DNA of 64,000 nt from Allobosea sp. GTDB taxonomy: Bacteria > Pseudomonadota > Alphaproteobacteria > Rhizobiales > Kaistiaceae. Below the pieces are notes generated by a model. That model searched no databases, was not told the origin of the DNA, and was given only the letters and a program-made list of their open reading frames with translations. Within the stretch, counting starts at the first letter, position 1. Every line of letters begins with the position of its first letter. Made by a program: the position numbers and the translations under genes. The stretch lies in NCBI GenBank assembly GCA_017307955.1, contig JAFKFV010000010.1, forward strand, positions 186,001 through 250,000, written 5' to 3'. Positions 24,857-32,494 of the stretch are shown here, piece by piece.

Positions 24857-26011
24857 TCAGGTTCCGGTTTGACCGGATGCGGCTTCCCTAGGCCCGCCGC
24901 GCCGAAGCCGTGAGAGCTTGAGACGGATCGTGCTGCCCACACCTTCGACGAAGGCAACCGCGCTCTTGCGCCGCTCAAGGACAGGCTTTTCGACGAAGTG
25001 CCACGAGAAGGCCGCATAGAGAAGGCCGGCCGGCGCCGCGATGAGGAAGATGGTGTACCAACTCGCGAGCGCCGGCACGGACGCCACGACCTGCTGGATC
25101 GGGAACGCGAAGAGGTAGAGCCCATAGGAGTAGTCGCCGCTGAACAGCAGCGGGATCTTCCTGGGGTTCAGAAGCCCGAGCCAGACGGTGAGATAGCCGA
25201 CGGGGATCACCGAGAAAGGCTTCGCATAGGGAATGGACATCAGCACGAAGGCCACCACCGCACAGGCGAGCGCCAGCGCACCAGAGCGGGGAATGACATT
25301 GCGAAAAAGGTAGAGCGTTACGCCAGCAAGGAAGGCTACGACGAGAAGGCGGCCGGGTAGATGCCCCTCCAGCGCTTCCCGGTCCCCGGCGGCATAGATT
25401 GAAACGGCGACGACGAGAAGGATCAGCACAGAGCCGGCGAGAAACCACTTCGGCCGGCGAAACAGCGTGAGCGCTGCCATTACGATCAGAGCAATGTAGC
25501 ATTCGAGCTCGTACGGGATCGTCCAAAGAGAATTGTTGACGATGTACGGATGCGGATTGTTCTGGAAGACACCAGGTAAGACGAAGTGGATCGAACCCAC
25601 GATATTCAGGAAATAGGAATAGAATGATCGGCTCGAGAAATACTCGGAAAGGCTGAGCTCCGTCATGACGGGGCCGAGAATGAGTGCCGAGAGCAGAACT
25701 TCGACGGCCAGTGCCGGAACAATCCTGAGCACACGCAGGGTCGCAAAGCCCTCCAGCGTCCTGCAGCGATCAAGGCTCCCGGCAACGAGAAAGCCGCTGA
25801 GTGCGAAGAACATCGTCAGGATCGAAGCCTGGAACGGTCCGAAGACCGGGCCGAGCGCGATGGCCGTAGCGACTGGGTCCCCCGAAGCCACGATGCTGTG
25901 CCCGAGGACGACGGCGAGCGCGAGGATCACCCGCAGATAGTCGAAACCGTTCGTGTAGCCGCTGGCCGCCATGTGCTGGCCGATCGACTTTCCCTGCATC
26001 GCCGCCCCCAT
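24857..26011 (-). CDS. Acyltransferase family 3 membrane protein (OafA-like)
   Basis: A 384-residue, multi-helix inner-membrane protein. YTNGFDYLRVILALAVVLGH has the family's (D)xLR...H first helix; TMFFALSGFLVAGSL and LRIVPALAVEVLLSA are the conserved second block. NNSLWTIPYELECYIALI is the third block, and the C-terminus is basic. Such enzymes O-acetylate surface polysaccharides or other sugars. It is 61 bases upstream of the small secreted-protein gene on the same strand. The acceptor is unknown. It is not a close copy of the 9961-10995 protein. Confidence 0.87.
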   Translation of the reverse strand: MGAAMQGKSIGQHMAASGYTNGFDYLRVILALAVVLGHSIVASGDPVATAIALGPVFGPFQASILTMFFALSGFLVAGSLDRCRTLEGFATLRVLRIVPALAVEVLLSALILGPVMTELSLSEYFSSRSFYSYFLNIVGSIHFVLPGVFQNNPHPYIVNNSLWTIPYELECYIALIVMAALTLFRRPKWFLAGSVLILLVVAVSIYAAGDREALEGHLPGRLLVVAFLAGVTLYLFRNVIPRSGALALACAVVAFVLMSIPYAKPFSVIPVGYLTVWLGLLNPRKIPLLFSGDYSYGLYLFAFPIQQVVASVPALASWYTIFLIAAPAGLLYAAFSWHFVEKPVLERRKSAVAFVEGVGSTIRLKLSRLRRGGPREAASGQTGT

Positions 26012-26166
26012 CCATGCTTTGCAGCTGCATGGTTGCAGAGATACTCATGGTTGTCGAATCCAAGTTGCGCAGCCAAGTTTCACTCGCAGCGCGTGCTTGG
26101 AAGGCCGTGGCGAACCCGTCCCGCGCCATCGAAACGCCGCGGTCGGGGGCGGCGAGCGTGGCGGGT

Positions 26167-26643
26167 TCAGCCCGCAGCGAGATCTGCGACGAGGCGGTCG
26201 ATGGTCATGGTCCAGCCGGCTTCCATCAAGGGCCGCGGCAGGGCTTCGGCGAATTCGGCGGGGACGACGAAGCGGAAGGTCATCCGCGTTCCCTCCCCGT
26301 CCGGCTCGAACAGGATCGTGGCCTCGGGCGCTTCGTCGAGCCGGGCAGGATCGAGCGGCGGCCAGCCACCCTCCGCACCCCAGGCGAAGACCAGCTTCCG
26401 CCCCGGCACGATCTCCCGGTAGATGCCGCCCGTCATGTACTCCGTCTCGGCATTGACGACCATGTGCTGCCGCCATGCGCCGCCGACCCGCAGATCCACG
26501 GTCGGCGGACCGTTGGGCGTCATGCCGGGATTGAAGAACCAGCCGAGATGCTCCGGCTCGGTCCAGGCCCGAAAGACGAGCTCCGGCGGCGCATCGAAGT
26601 GGCGGACGAGAGTCAGAACGGTGGGTGCCTCGGTCGTGCTCAT
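26167..26643 (-). CDS. SRPBCC/AHSA1-family protein
   Basis: A 158-residue START-like protein. VLTLVRHFDAPPELVFRAWT is the standard N-terminus, then EPEHLGWFFNPG, VDLRVGGAWRQHMV, GIYREIVPGRKLVFAW and EGTRMTFRFVVP. These form a hydrophobic ligand cavity; the family is related to the Hsp90 co-factor Aha1. Its start lies one base after the stop of the ArsR-type regulator. ArsR plus AHSA1 pairs are a common two-gene operon whose physiological ligand is usually unknown. Confidence 0.88.
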   Translation of the reverse strand: MSTTEAPTVLTLVRHFDAPPELVFRAWTEPEHLGWFFNPGMTPNGPPTVDLRVGGAWRQHMVVNAETEYMTGGIYREIVPGRKLVFAWGAEGGWPPLDPARLDEAPEATILFEPDGEGTRMTFRFVVPAEFAEALPRPLMEAGWTMTIDRLVADLAAG

Positions 26644-26644
26644 G

Positions 26645-27025
26645 TCAGTCCTCCCTGTTTTCGTCGGTTGAGGCCGGCGGCAGTGGCGCGCCTTCGCGGG
26701 CTGCCGCCGCCGTCATCGCCCTCAACTGATCGGCGAGGCGGTCGAAGCGCTCGTCGAAGAAGCGGCGATAGTCGGCGAGCCAGCGATCCGCCGCGAGGAG
26801 CGGCTCCGGCTGGAGCTGGCAGGCCCTGAACTGGGCCGAGCGCCGCTTCGAGACGAGACCCGCCTCCTCCAGGACCTTCACGTGACGCGACACCGTGGGC
26901 AGCGTGAGCGCGAAAGGCTCGGCGAGCTCGTTGATGGTCGCCTCACCCTCGGCGAGTCGCGCCAGGATCGCCCGCCGTGTCGGGTCGGCCAGCGCTGCGA
27001 AGGTAGCGCTCAGGACATCCTGCAT
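26645..27025 (-). CDS. ArsR-family winged-helix regulator
   Basis: About 126 residues from ATG 27025, chosen because GAGG lies six bases upstream; a GTG two codons earlier (27031) is possible. LSATFAALADPTRRAILARL, GEATINELAEPFALTLPTVS and RHVKVLEEAGLVSKRRSAQF form the ArsR winged helix. No CxC metal site is present, so it is probably not a metal sensor. It is co-transcribed with the SRPBCC gene. A perfect 16-bp palindrome 34 bases upstream is a likely autoregulatory operator. Confidence 0.88.
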   Translation of the reverse strand: MQDVLSATFAALADPTRRAILARLAEGEATINELAEPFALTLPTVSRHVKVLEEAGLVSKRRSAQFRACQLQPEPLLAADRWLADYRRFFDERFDRLADQLRAMTAAAAREGAPLPPASTDENRED

Positions 27026-27058
27026 GATCACCTCTTGCGTGCGCCTGCAATTGCATAC

Positions 27059-27074
27059 TTGCGTATATACGCAA
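27059..27074. promoter_or_regulatory. ArsR operator candidate
   Basis: TTGCGTATATACGCAA is a perfect 16-bp palindrome just ahead of the ArsR gene, with a further half-like TTGCATACTTGCG overlapping on its left. Its AT-rich centre (TATATA) could also serve as part of the promoter, so binding would occlude RNA polymerase. Confidence 0.6.
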
Positions 27075-27112
27075 ATTTAAAGCAGCCGTCCAGCCCGGCG
27101 ATACGTCAAATC

Positions 27113-27784
27113 TCAGGCGGACCGGCTCCCGAAGAAGCCGGCGAGCCCATCCCGCGCCGTCGAGAGATGGCGGTCGAGCGCGGCGAGCGCGGCGGCCTTG
27201 TCGCCGGCGCGGCAGGCGGCGATCATGGCGCGGTGGTCGACCTGGCCCATGTCGCCATCGGTGGCGAGGTGGAAGCGGAGATACCGATCAGCGGCGACGA
27301 GGTGCTGCTCGGTGAGCGCGAGCAGGCGCGGCAGGCCGGCGGCGGCATAGAGCGTCATGTGAAAGCGTCGGTTGAGCTCGCCCATCCGCGAAACGTCGTC
27401 TTCGCGGTCGATCTCGGCGATGATCTCATCCGCGCGGTCGAGATCGGCCGCGGTCAGGTTCGGCAGCGAGTGGCGAAGCGCCTGCGCCTCCAGCCCGCCG
27501 CGGATGGCGAAATTGTCGAGCGCATCGGCGAGCGAGATCTCGACGACGATGGCGCCGCGATGCGGCTCGAAATCAACAAGCCCCTGCGCTTCCAGTTGGC
27601 GGAGCGCCTCGCGGATCGGCATGCGGCTGACCTCGAAGCGGCCGGCGAGATCCTCCTGGCGCAGCGGCGTTCCCGGCGGCAGCGCGCCGGCGAGGATCGC
27701 CTGCTTGAGCGTCGCCGCGACATATTCCGTCGCCGTCCGGAACCGGCGCCCGCCCGCCTCGATCACATCGCTGAGTGACGCCAC
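27113..27784 (-). CDS. GntR-family (FCD) transcriptional regulator
   Basis: About 223 residues from GTG 27784. The winged helix is residues ~12-75 (TATEYVAATLKQAILAGALP, RQEDLAGRFEVSRMPIREAL, RQLEAQGLVDFEPHRGAIVV). The C-terminal FCD domain (~90-215) includes LNRRFHMTLYAAAGLPRLL and a His in DHRAMI consistent with metal-assisted ligand binding. The frame is open far upstream, across the divergent benE gene, and those residues are discarded. The palindrome at 27821-27834 between this gene and benE suggests control of benE-mobA. The effector is probably an organic acid, by family analogy. Confidence 0.87.
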   Translation of the reverse strand: MASLSDVIEAGGRRFRTATEYVAATLKQAILAGALPPGTPLRQEDLAGRFEVSRMPIREALRQLEAQGLVDFEPHRGAIVVEISLADALDNFAIRGGLEAQALRHSLPNLTAADLDRADEIIAEIDREDDVSRMGELNRRFHMTLYAAAGLPRLLALTEQHLVAADRYLRFHLATDGDMGQVDHRAMIAACRAGDKAAALAALDRHLSTARDGLAGFFGSRSA

Positions 27785-27820
27785 GCCGCCCGTCGCGCAC
27801 CTGCGCGCCCCTTGAATGTC

Positions 27821-27834
27821 GATTGGATCCAATC
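27821..27834. promoter_or_regulatory. GntR operator candidate between GntR gene and benE
   Basis: GATTGGATCCAATC is a perfect 14-bp palindrome 37 bases from the GntR start and 78 bases before the benE start. This size and AT-flanked centre fit FCD-type GntR sites. Confidence 0.55.
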
Positions 27835-27911
27835 TAACAATCGCGACAGCCGAATACAATGCCGCGTCCGAGCCGGGCGCAGCGCCCTCCCCGAGCCTCC
27901 GCGATCCGATC

Positions 27912-29135
27912 ATGACATCCATGCCGTCCGAGAGCGCCTCTCCCTCCGATCCGGACGATTCGCGCGCCGGGCTCGCGCGGTCGAGCGACCTGCAGCCGAT
28001 CCTCGCCGGCATCATCGCGGCCTTTGTCGGCTTCGCCGGCGTCTTCACCGTCATCCTGCAGGGTTTCATCGCGGTCGGCGCCACGCCGGCCCAGGCGGCG
28101 TCGGGCCTCCTCGCGATCTGCCTCGTGCAAGGCGTGCTGGCGATGTGGATGAGCTGGCGGCACAAGATGCCGATCTCGATCGCCTGGTCGACGCCGGGCT
28201 CCGTTCTCTTCGCGGCGACGGGCATGCTCGATGGCGGCTTCCCCGTCGCGGTTGGCGCCTTCATCGTCGCCGGCCTTCTGATCGTCGCCGCCGGGCTGGT
28301 GAAGCCGTTCGGCAAGCTCGTCTCGTCGATCCCGCCGGTGCTGGCCAGCGCCATGCTCGCCGGCATCCTGCTCGGCCTCTGCCTCGCCCCGGCACGGGCG
28401 GTGGCGGACGAACCGGCGCTCGCGATTCCCGTCGTGCTCGTCTGGGCGATCGTCGGGCGGCTGAAGCGCATCTGGGCGGTGCCGGCCGCGGTCGCGACCG
28501 CGATCGTGATGATCGCCCTGCATGCGCCGACCGACGGCCTCTCGACGGCGCATTTCCTGCCCGACATCGCCTTTGTCTGGCCGGAGTTCAGGGCGACGGC
28601 GATGATCTCGCTGGCCGTGCCGCTGTTCATCGTGACCATGGCGGCGCAGAACCTGCCCGGCATCGCCGTCATGAAGCTCAACGGCTACGAGCCGCCGGTC
28701 AGCCGCATCTTCGTCGTCTCGGGCCTCGGCTCGGTGGTCACCGCCTTCTTCTGCGGCCATACGCTGAACCTCGCGGCGATCACCGCGGCGCTCTGCGCCG
28801 GGCCCGAGGCGCATCCCCATCCCGGCCGGCGCTGGATCGCCTCGGTCTCGGCCGGCGCCACCTATCTCGTGCTCGGCCTCGGCGCCACGACGGCGGCGGC
28901 GCTGATCACGATTGCGCCGCCCGTCCTGATCCAGGCGGCGACTGGGCTCGCCCTCTTCGGCGCGTTCGGCGCGGCGCTCGCCGGCGCAACCGCGCATGCC
29001 GCCGACCGCGATGCGGCGATGGTGACCTTCGTTACCGCCGCGTCGGGTCTTTCCTTCTTCGGTGTCGGTGCCGCATTCTGGGGGCTCGTGGCAGGCGGGG
29101 CCTTCATGCTGCTGAACCGGCGCTGGGCGAGATGA
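27912..29135 (+). CDS. benE: BenE-family benzoate/H+ symporter-like transporter
   Basis: About 407 residues from ATG 27912 (ATG 27921 is also possible). The upstream extension to 27816 overlaps the operator and lacks a ribosome site. Roughly 12 membrane helices are visible. Typical BenE stretches include LAGIIAAFVGFAGVFTVILQ, MPISIAWSTPGSVLFAATG, IVTMAAQNLPGIAVMKLNGY and FFCGHTLNLAAITAALCAG. The family imports benzoate or related aromatic acids; no benzoate catabolic gene is in the window, so the substrate may differ. Its stop overlaps the mobA start by 4 bases. Confidence 0.88.
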   Translation: MTSMPSESASPSDPDDSRAGLARSSDLQPILAGIIAAFVGFAGVFTVILQGFIAVGATPAQAASGLLAICLVQGVLAMWMSWRHKMPISIAWSTPGSVLFAATGMLDGGFPVAVGAFIVAGLLIVAAGLVKPFGKLVSSIPPVLASAMLAGILLGLCLAPARAVADEPALAIPVVLVWAIVGRLKRIWAVPAAVATAIVMIALHAPTDGLSTAHFLPDIAFVWPEFRATAMISLAVPLFIVTMAAQNLPGIAVMKLNGYEPPVSRIFVVSGLGSVVTAFFCGHTLNLAAITAALCAGPEAHPHPGRRWIASVSAGATYLVLGLGATTAAALITIAPPVLIQAATGLALFGAFGAALAGATAHAADRDAAMVTFVTAASGLSFFGVGAAFWGLVAGGAFMLLNRRWAR

Positions 29136-29755
29136 CGGACGGAACGATCGCAGGGATCATCCTGGCAGGCGGCACATCGCGCCGCATGGGCAGCGACAAG
29201 GCCTTCGCGATGCTCGGCGGGCGGCCGCTCGTCGCGCATGCCGCCAGCCGGCTCGCGCCGCAGGTCGGGCCTTTGGCGATCAACGCAAATGCGGAGCCGC
29301 AGCGCTTCGACGGCCTGCACCTGCCGGTCGTCGCCGACGACAGCCCGGATACCGGGCCGCTCGGCGGCGTCCTCGCCGGGCTGCGCTGGGCGGCCGGTCA
29401 TCCACAGGCGCCGCGCCATCTCGTCACGGTGCCGGTCGACGGGCCGTTCATCCCGGCCGATCTCGTGGCGCGGCTTTCCGATGTCGGCGGCGCCTCAGGC
29501 ACGATCGTCATCGCCGCTTCCGGCGAGCGCGACCACCCGGTCTTCGCGCTGTGGCCGCTGGAAATGGCCGAGCGGCTTGCCGCGTGGCGGCTGACGGCGA
29601 AGAGCCATGGCGTGCGCGCCTTCCTCGCCGCCACGGGCTTCGCGGTCGCAAGCTGGCCGCTGCCCGCCCTCGGTCCCGACCCGTTCTTCAACGCCAATAC
29701 GCCGGATGATCTCGCCCGCGCCGAGGCATGGCTTGCGGGCGATGCGGCTCTGTGA
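29132..29755 (+). CDS. mobA: Molybdenum cofactor guanylyltransferase
   Basis: A 207-residue enzyme that attaches GMP to Mo-molybdopterin to form MGD. The N-terminal nucleotide-binding signature IAGIILAGGTSRRMGSDKA is complete. PDTGPLGGVLAGLRWA and VTVPVDGPFIPADLV are the substrate and metal regions, and GPDPFFNANTPDDLARAE is the C-terminal signature. Overlap with benE as ATGA indicates translational coupling. That pairing is unexpected, since mobA usually sits with mob/moa genes. Confidence 0.9.
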   Translation: MTDGTIAGIILAGGTSRRMGSDKAFAMLGGRPLVAHAASRLAPQVGPLAINANAEPQRFDGLHLPVVADDSPDTGPLGGVLAGLRWAAGHPQAPRHLVTVPVDGPFIPADLVARLSDVGGASGTIVIAASGERDHPVFALWPLEMAERLAAWRLTAKSHGVRAFLAATGFAVASWPLPALGPDPFFNANTPDDLARAEAWLAGDAAL

Positions 29756-29891
29756 TGCTAATCAAAGCAAGCCCAAGGGCTGAGCAGCGACAGTCGCTGA
29801 CGCCCGCGAAGCGCCGTGTGGGCCTTCCGCGCGGGCGATGCTAGCAACAAGGTTCGGTTCGGCCGGACCGCAGGGAACGAATTCGAGGTTC

Positions 29892-30656
29892 ATGATGCTG
29901 AAGAAACTGGCCCTCGCCGCCGCCGCCTTCCTCGCCATCGCCGCACAGGCCGAGGCCAAGGACTGGTCCAAGATCCGGATCGGCACGGAAGGCGCCTACC
30001 CGCCCTTCAACTTCTTCGATTCCGACAAGCAGCTGCAGGGCTTCGACATCGATATCGCCAAGGCGGTCTGCGACAAGCTCAAGGCCGAATGCACCTTCGT
30101 CGCGCAGGACTGGGACGGCATCATCCCCGCGCTGCAGGCCGGCAAGTTCGACGCCATCTTCGCGTCGATGTCGATCACCGACGAGCGCAAGAAGGTTGTC
30201 GACTTCTCGCGGCCCTATTACAACACCCCCTCCGCCTTCATCGCCGCCAAGGGCTCGGGCATCACCGATGTCTCGGCCGATGCGCTGAAGGGCAAGACGC
30301 TCGGCGCCCAGTCCTCCACCATCCAGTCCGGCTATCTCGAGCAGAACTATCCGGGCTTCGAGCTGAAGCTCTATCCGACGCAGGACGAGGTCTATCTCGA
30401 CCTCGCTTCCGGCCGCATCGATGCGCTCTTCGTCGACAAGGTCGTCGGCCTCGACTGGCTGAAGACGACGGATGGCGGCTGCTGCGAGGTCGTCGGCAAG
30501 GACATCCCGCTCGGTGGCGGCGTCGGCGCGGCGGTCCGCAAGGACGATGCCGACCTGCGCGACGCGATCTCCAAGGCGATCCTCGAGATCAAGGCCGACG
30601 GCACCTATGACAAGCTGAACGCGAAGTATTTCCCGTTCTCGATCTGGATCGACTGA
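29892..30656 (+). CDS. Polar amino-acid ABC transporter substrate-binding protein
   Basis: A 254-residue periplasmic protein (SBP_bac_3). Start at 29892 or, three bases later, at 29895, which is better spaced from GAGG. The signal peptide MLKKLALAAAAFLAIAAQAEA is cleaved before KDWSKIRIGTEGAYPPFNFF. GFDIDIAKAVCDKLKAEC, QDWDGIIPALQAGKFDAIFA and SMSITDERKKVVDFSRPYY are class signatures close to lysine/arginine/ornithine- and histidine-binding proteins. Two permease genes follow, but no ATPase gene. Confidence 0.9.
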   Translation: MMLKKLALAAAAFLAIAAQAEAKDWSKIRIGTEGAYPPFNFFDSDKQLQGFDIDIAKAVCDKLKAECTFVAQDWDGIIPALQAGKFDAIFASMSITDERKKVVDFSRPYYNTPSAFIAAKGSGITDVSADALKGKTLGAQSSTIQSGYLEQNYPGFELKLYPTQDEVYLDLASGRIDALFVDKVVGLDWLKTTDGGCCEVVGKDIPLGGGVGAAVRKDDADLRDAISKAILEIKADGTYDKLNAKYFPFSIWID

Positions 30657-30678
30657 GGCGCGCCGCGCCGTCTTCGTC

Positions 30679-30706
30679 CCGCCGCGCGTCCGATGATGCG
30701 CGGCGG
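30679..30706 (+). other. Intercistronic stem-loop after the amino-acid binding-protein gene
   Basis: A perfect 9-bp GC stem (30679-30687 with 30698-30706) with a 10-nt loop, between the binding-protein stop and the first permease. No T-tract follows; it is probably an mRNA-stabilising or partial attenuation structure. Confidence 0.55.
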
Positions 30707-30735
30707 CCAGGACGGCACGAAGGGGGCATCACCGC

Positions 30736-31449
30736 GTGGACCTCATCCGACTCCTGAGCTTCGGGCCCGACGGCTGGGGCGACGAGCTGGCCGCCGGCAC
30801 CTGGCTCACCATCCGCCTCGCGGTCGCCACGCTGCCGTTCGGCCTGCTGCTCGGGCTCCTCGTCGCGCTCGCGAAGCGCAGCCATATCCGCGCTCTGCGC
30901 GTCGTCGGCAATGCCTATACGACCGTCTTCCGCGGCCTGCCCGAGCTGCTGACCATCTTCATCGTCTATTTCGGCGGGCAGATCCTGTTGCAGCGGATCG
31001 TGGAGTTCGTTTCGCCGGGCAGCAGCGTCGAGGTCAGCGGCTTCGTCTCGGGCATGATCGCGCTCGGGGTCGTGTTCTCGGCCTATTCGTCCGAGGTGTT
31101 CCTCGGCGCCTTCCGCGGCATCTCGCGCGGGCAATGGGAAGCCTCGCGCTCGCTCGGCCTCCGGCCGCTCGCGACCATGCGGCTCGTCATCCTGCCGCAG
31201 CTCGTGCGCCTCGCCTTGCCGGGGCTCGCCAATCTCTGGCTGATCCTCCTCAAGGATACGTCGCTGGTCTCGGTCATCGCGATCGATGATCTCCTGCGCG
31301 TCACGGGCATCGCGGTGCGCGTCACCAAGCAGCCCTTCTTCTTCTTCGGCGTCGCCTGCCTGCTCTATCTCGTGATGTCGATGATCTCGTCGATCGGCAT
31401 CACGGCGATCGAGCGGCGGCTCGGCCGCGGCCATGGGCGGACGGCATGA
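30736..31449 (+). CDS. Amino-acid ABC transporter permease (HisQ-like)
   Basis: A 237-residue inner-membrane subunit from GTG 30736, preceded by AAGGGGG. TWLTIRLAVATLPFGLLLGL is the HisMQ-type first helix with its coupling region, followed by YTTVFRGLPELLTIFIVYFG and the EAA loop QWEASRSLGLRPLATMRLVI. It pairs with the permease at 31446 (4-base overlap). The complex needs an ATPase that must be encoded outside the visible operon. Confidence 0.9.
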   Translation: MDLIRLLSFGPDGWGDELAAGTWLTIRLAVATLPFGLLLGLLVALAKRSHIRALRVVGNAYTTVFRGLPELLTIFIVYFGGQILLQRIVEFVSPGSSVEVSGFVSGMIALGVVFSAYSSEVFLGAFRGISRGQWEASRSLGLRPLATMRLVILPQLVRLALPGLANLWLILLKDTSLVSVIAIDDLLRVTGIAVRVTKQPFFFFGVACLLYLVMSMISSIGITAIERRLGRGHGRTA

Positions 31450-32132
31450 ATTTCGAGGTGCTCCAGGAATACGGGCCGCGGATGCTCGCCGGCCTCGTGG
31501 TGACGCTGGAGCTGGTGGCGATCTCGATCGTCTGCGGCGCGCTGCTCGCCGTGCCGATCGCGCTGGGGCGCATGAGCCGCAACAAGCTCGTGAGCCGGAT
31601 CGCCTTCGCCTATGTCTATGCGGTGCGCGGCACGCCGCTTCTGGCGCAGACCTTCCTCGTCTATTACGGCGCCGGCCAGTTCCGCCCCGAATTGCAGGCT
31701 GTCGGCCTCTGGTGGCTGTTCAAGGACGCGTTCTTCTGCTGCGTCCTCACCTTCACGCTCAACACCGCCGCCTATCAGGCCGAGATCTATCGCGGCGCCA
31801 TCCTCGCCGTGCCGCGCGGCCAGAGCGAGGCGGCGATGTCGCTTGGCCTGACGCCGCGCGCGATCTTCCGCATGGTCGTGGCGCCGCAGGCGATGCTGCT
31901 CGCGCTGCGGCCGCTCGGCAACGAGATCATCCTGATGATCAAGGGCTCGTCGGTCGCTGCCATCGTCACGGTGTTCGACCTGATGGGCGTCACCCGCCTC
32001 GCCTATTCAAGGACCTTCGACTTCCAGGTCTATCTCTGGGCCGCGGTGCTCTATCTCGTGATGGTCGAGATCATCCGCCGCGTCTGGGATCATCTCGAGC
32101 ACCGCCTGACACGGCATATCCGCCACGCCTAG
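31446..32132 (+). CDS. Amino-acid ABC transporter permease (HisM-like)
   Basis: A 228-residue inner-membrane subunit. MLAGLVVTLELVAISIVCGA, YVYAVRGTPLLAQTFLVYYG and the EAA loop QSEAAMSLGLTPRAIFRMVV are typical. It overlaps the preceding permease gene by 4 bases. It ends where the convergent receiver gene ends: the two stop codons share bases at 32130-32131. No HisP-like ATPase gene follows, unlike the common his/arg operon order. Confidence 0.9.
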   Translation: MNFEVLQEYGPRMLAGLVVTLELVAISIVCGALLAVPIALGRMSRNKLVSRIAFAYVYAVRGTPLLAQTFLVYYGAGQFRPELQAVGLWWLFKDAFFCCVLTFTLNTAAYQAEIYRGAILAVPRGQSEAAMSLGLTPRAIFRMVVAPQAMLLALRPLGNEIILMIKGSSVAAIVTVFDLMGVTRLAYSRTFDFQVYLWAAVLYLVMVEIIRRVWDHLEHRLTRHIRHA

Positions 32133-32494
32133 GGTCGCGCCAGCAGGGCGGCGATCTTCGCGGACAGGCGCTCGAGATCGACCGGCTTGGTATCGAAATC
32201 GTCGCAGCCGGCCTCGAGCGCCCGCTCGCGCTCGCCGACCATGGCATGCGCCGTCAGCGCGATGATCGGCAGCCCCTCGCCGCCGCCGGCACGGATGCGC
32301 CGCGTCGCCTCCCAGCCATCGAAGACCGGCAGGCTGAGATCCATGAGCACGATGTCCGGCTTGTCGCCGAGCGCCTTCGTGACCGCTTCCTGCCCGTCGA
32401 CGGCGAGGAGAACCTCGTGCCCGGCGCGCTTCAGCCGGCGCGAGAGCATGTCGCGATTGAGTTCGTTGTCCTCGACCAGGAGGATAAGCGCCAT
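32129..32494 (-). CDS. Single-domain response regulator (CheY/DivK-like)
   Basis: A 121-residue receiver domain with no output domain. It has acidic residues ILLVEDNELNRDML, phospho-acceptor Asp52 in IVLMDLSLPVFDGW, the Thr/Ala switch IIALTAHAM, and the conserved Lys in DDFDTKPVD. It starts one base inside the stop of the hybrid kinase gene (TGATG), so it is translationally coupled and probably the terminal or shuttle receiver of that phosphorelay. The sequence style (VEDNELNRDMLSRRL) resembles receivers paired with hybrid kinases and DivK. Confidence 0.9.
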   Translation of the reverse strand: MALILLVEDNELNRDMLSRRLKRAGHEVLLAVDGQEAVTKALGDKPDIVLMDLSLPVFDGWEATRRIRAGGGEGLPIIALTAHAMVGERERALEAGCDDFDTKPVDLERLSAKIAALLARP

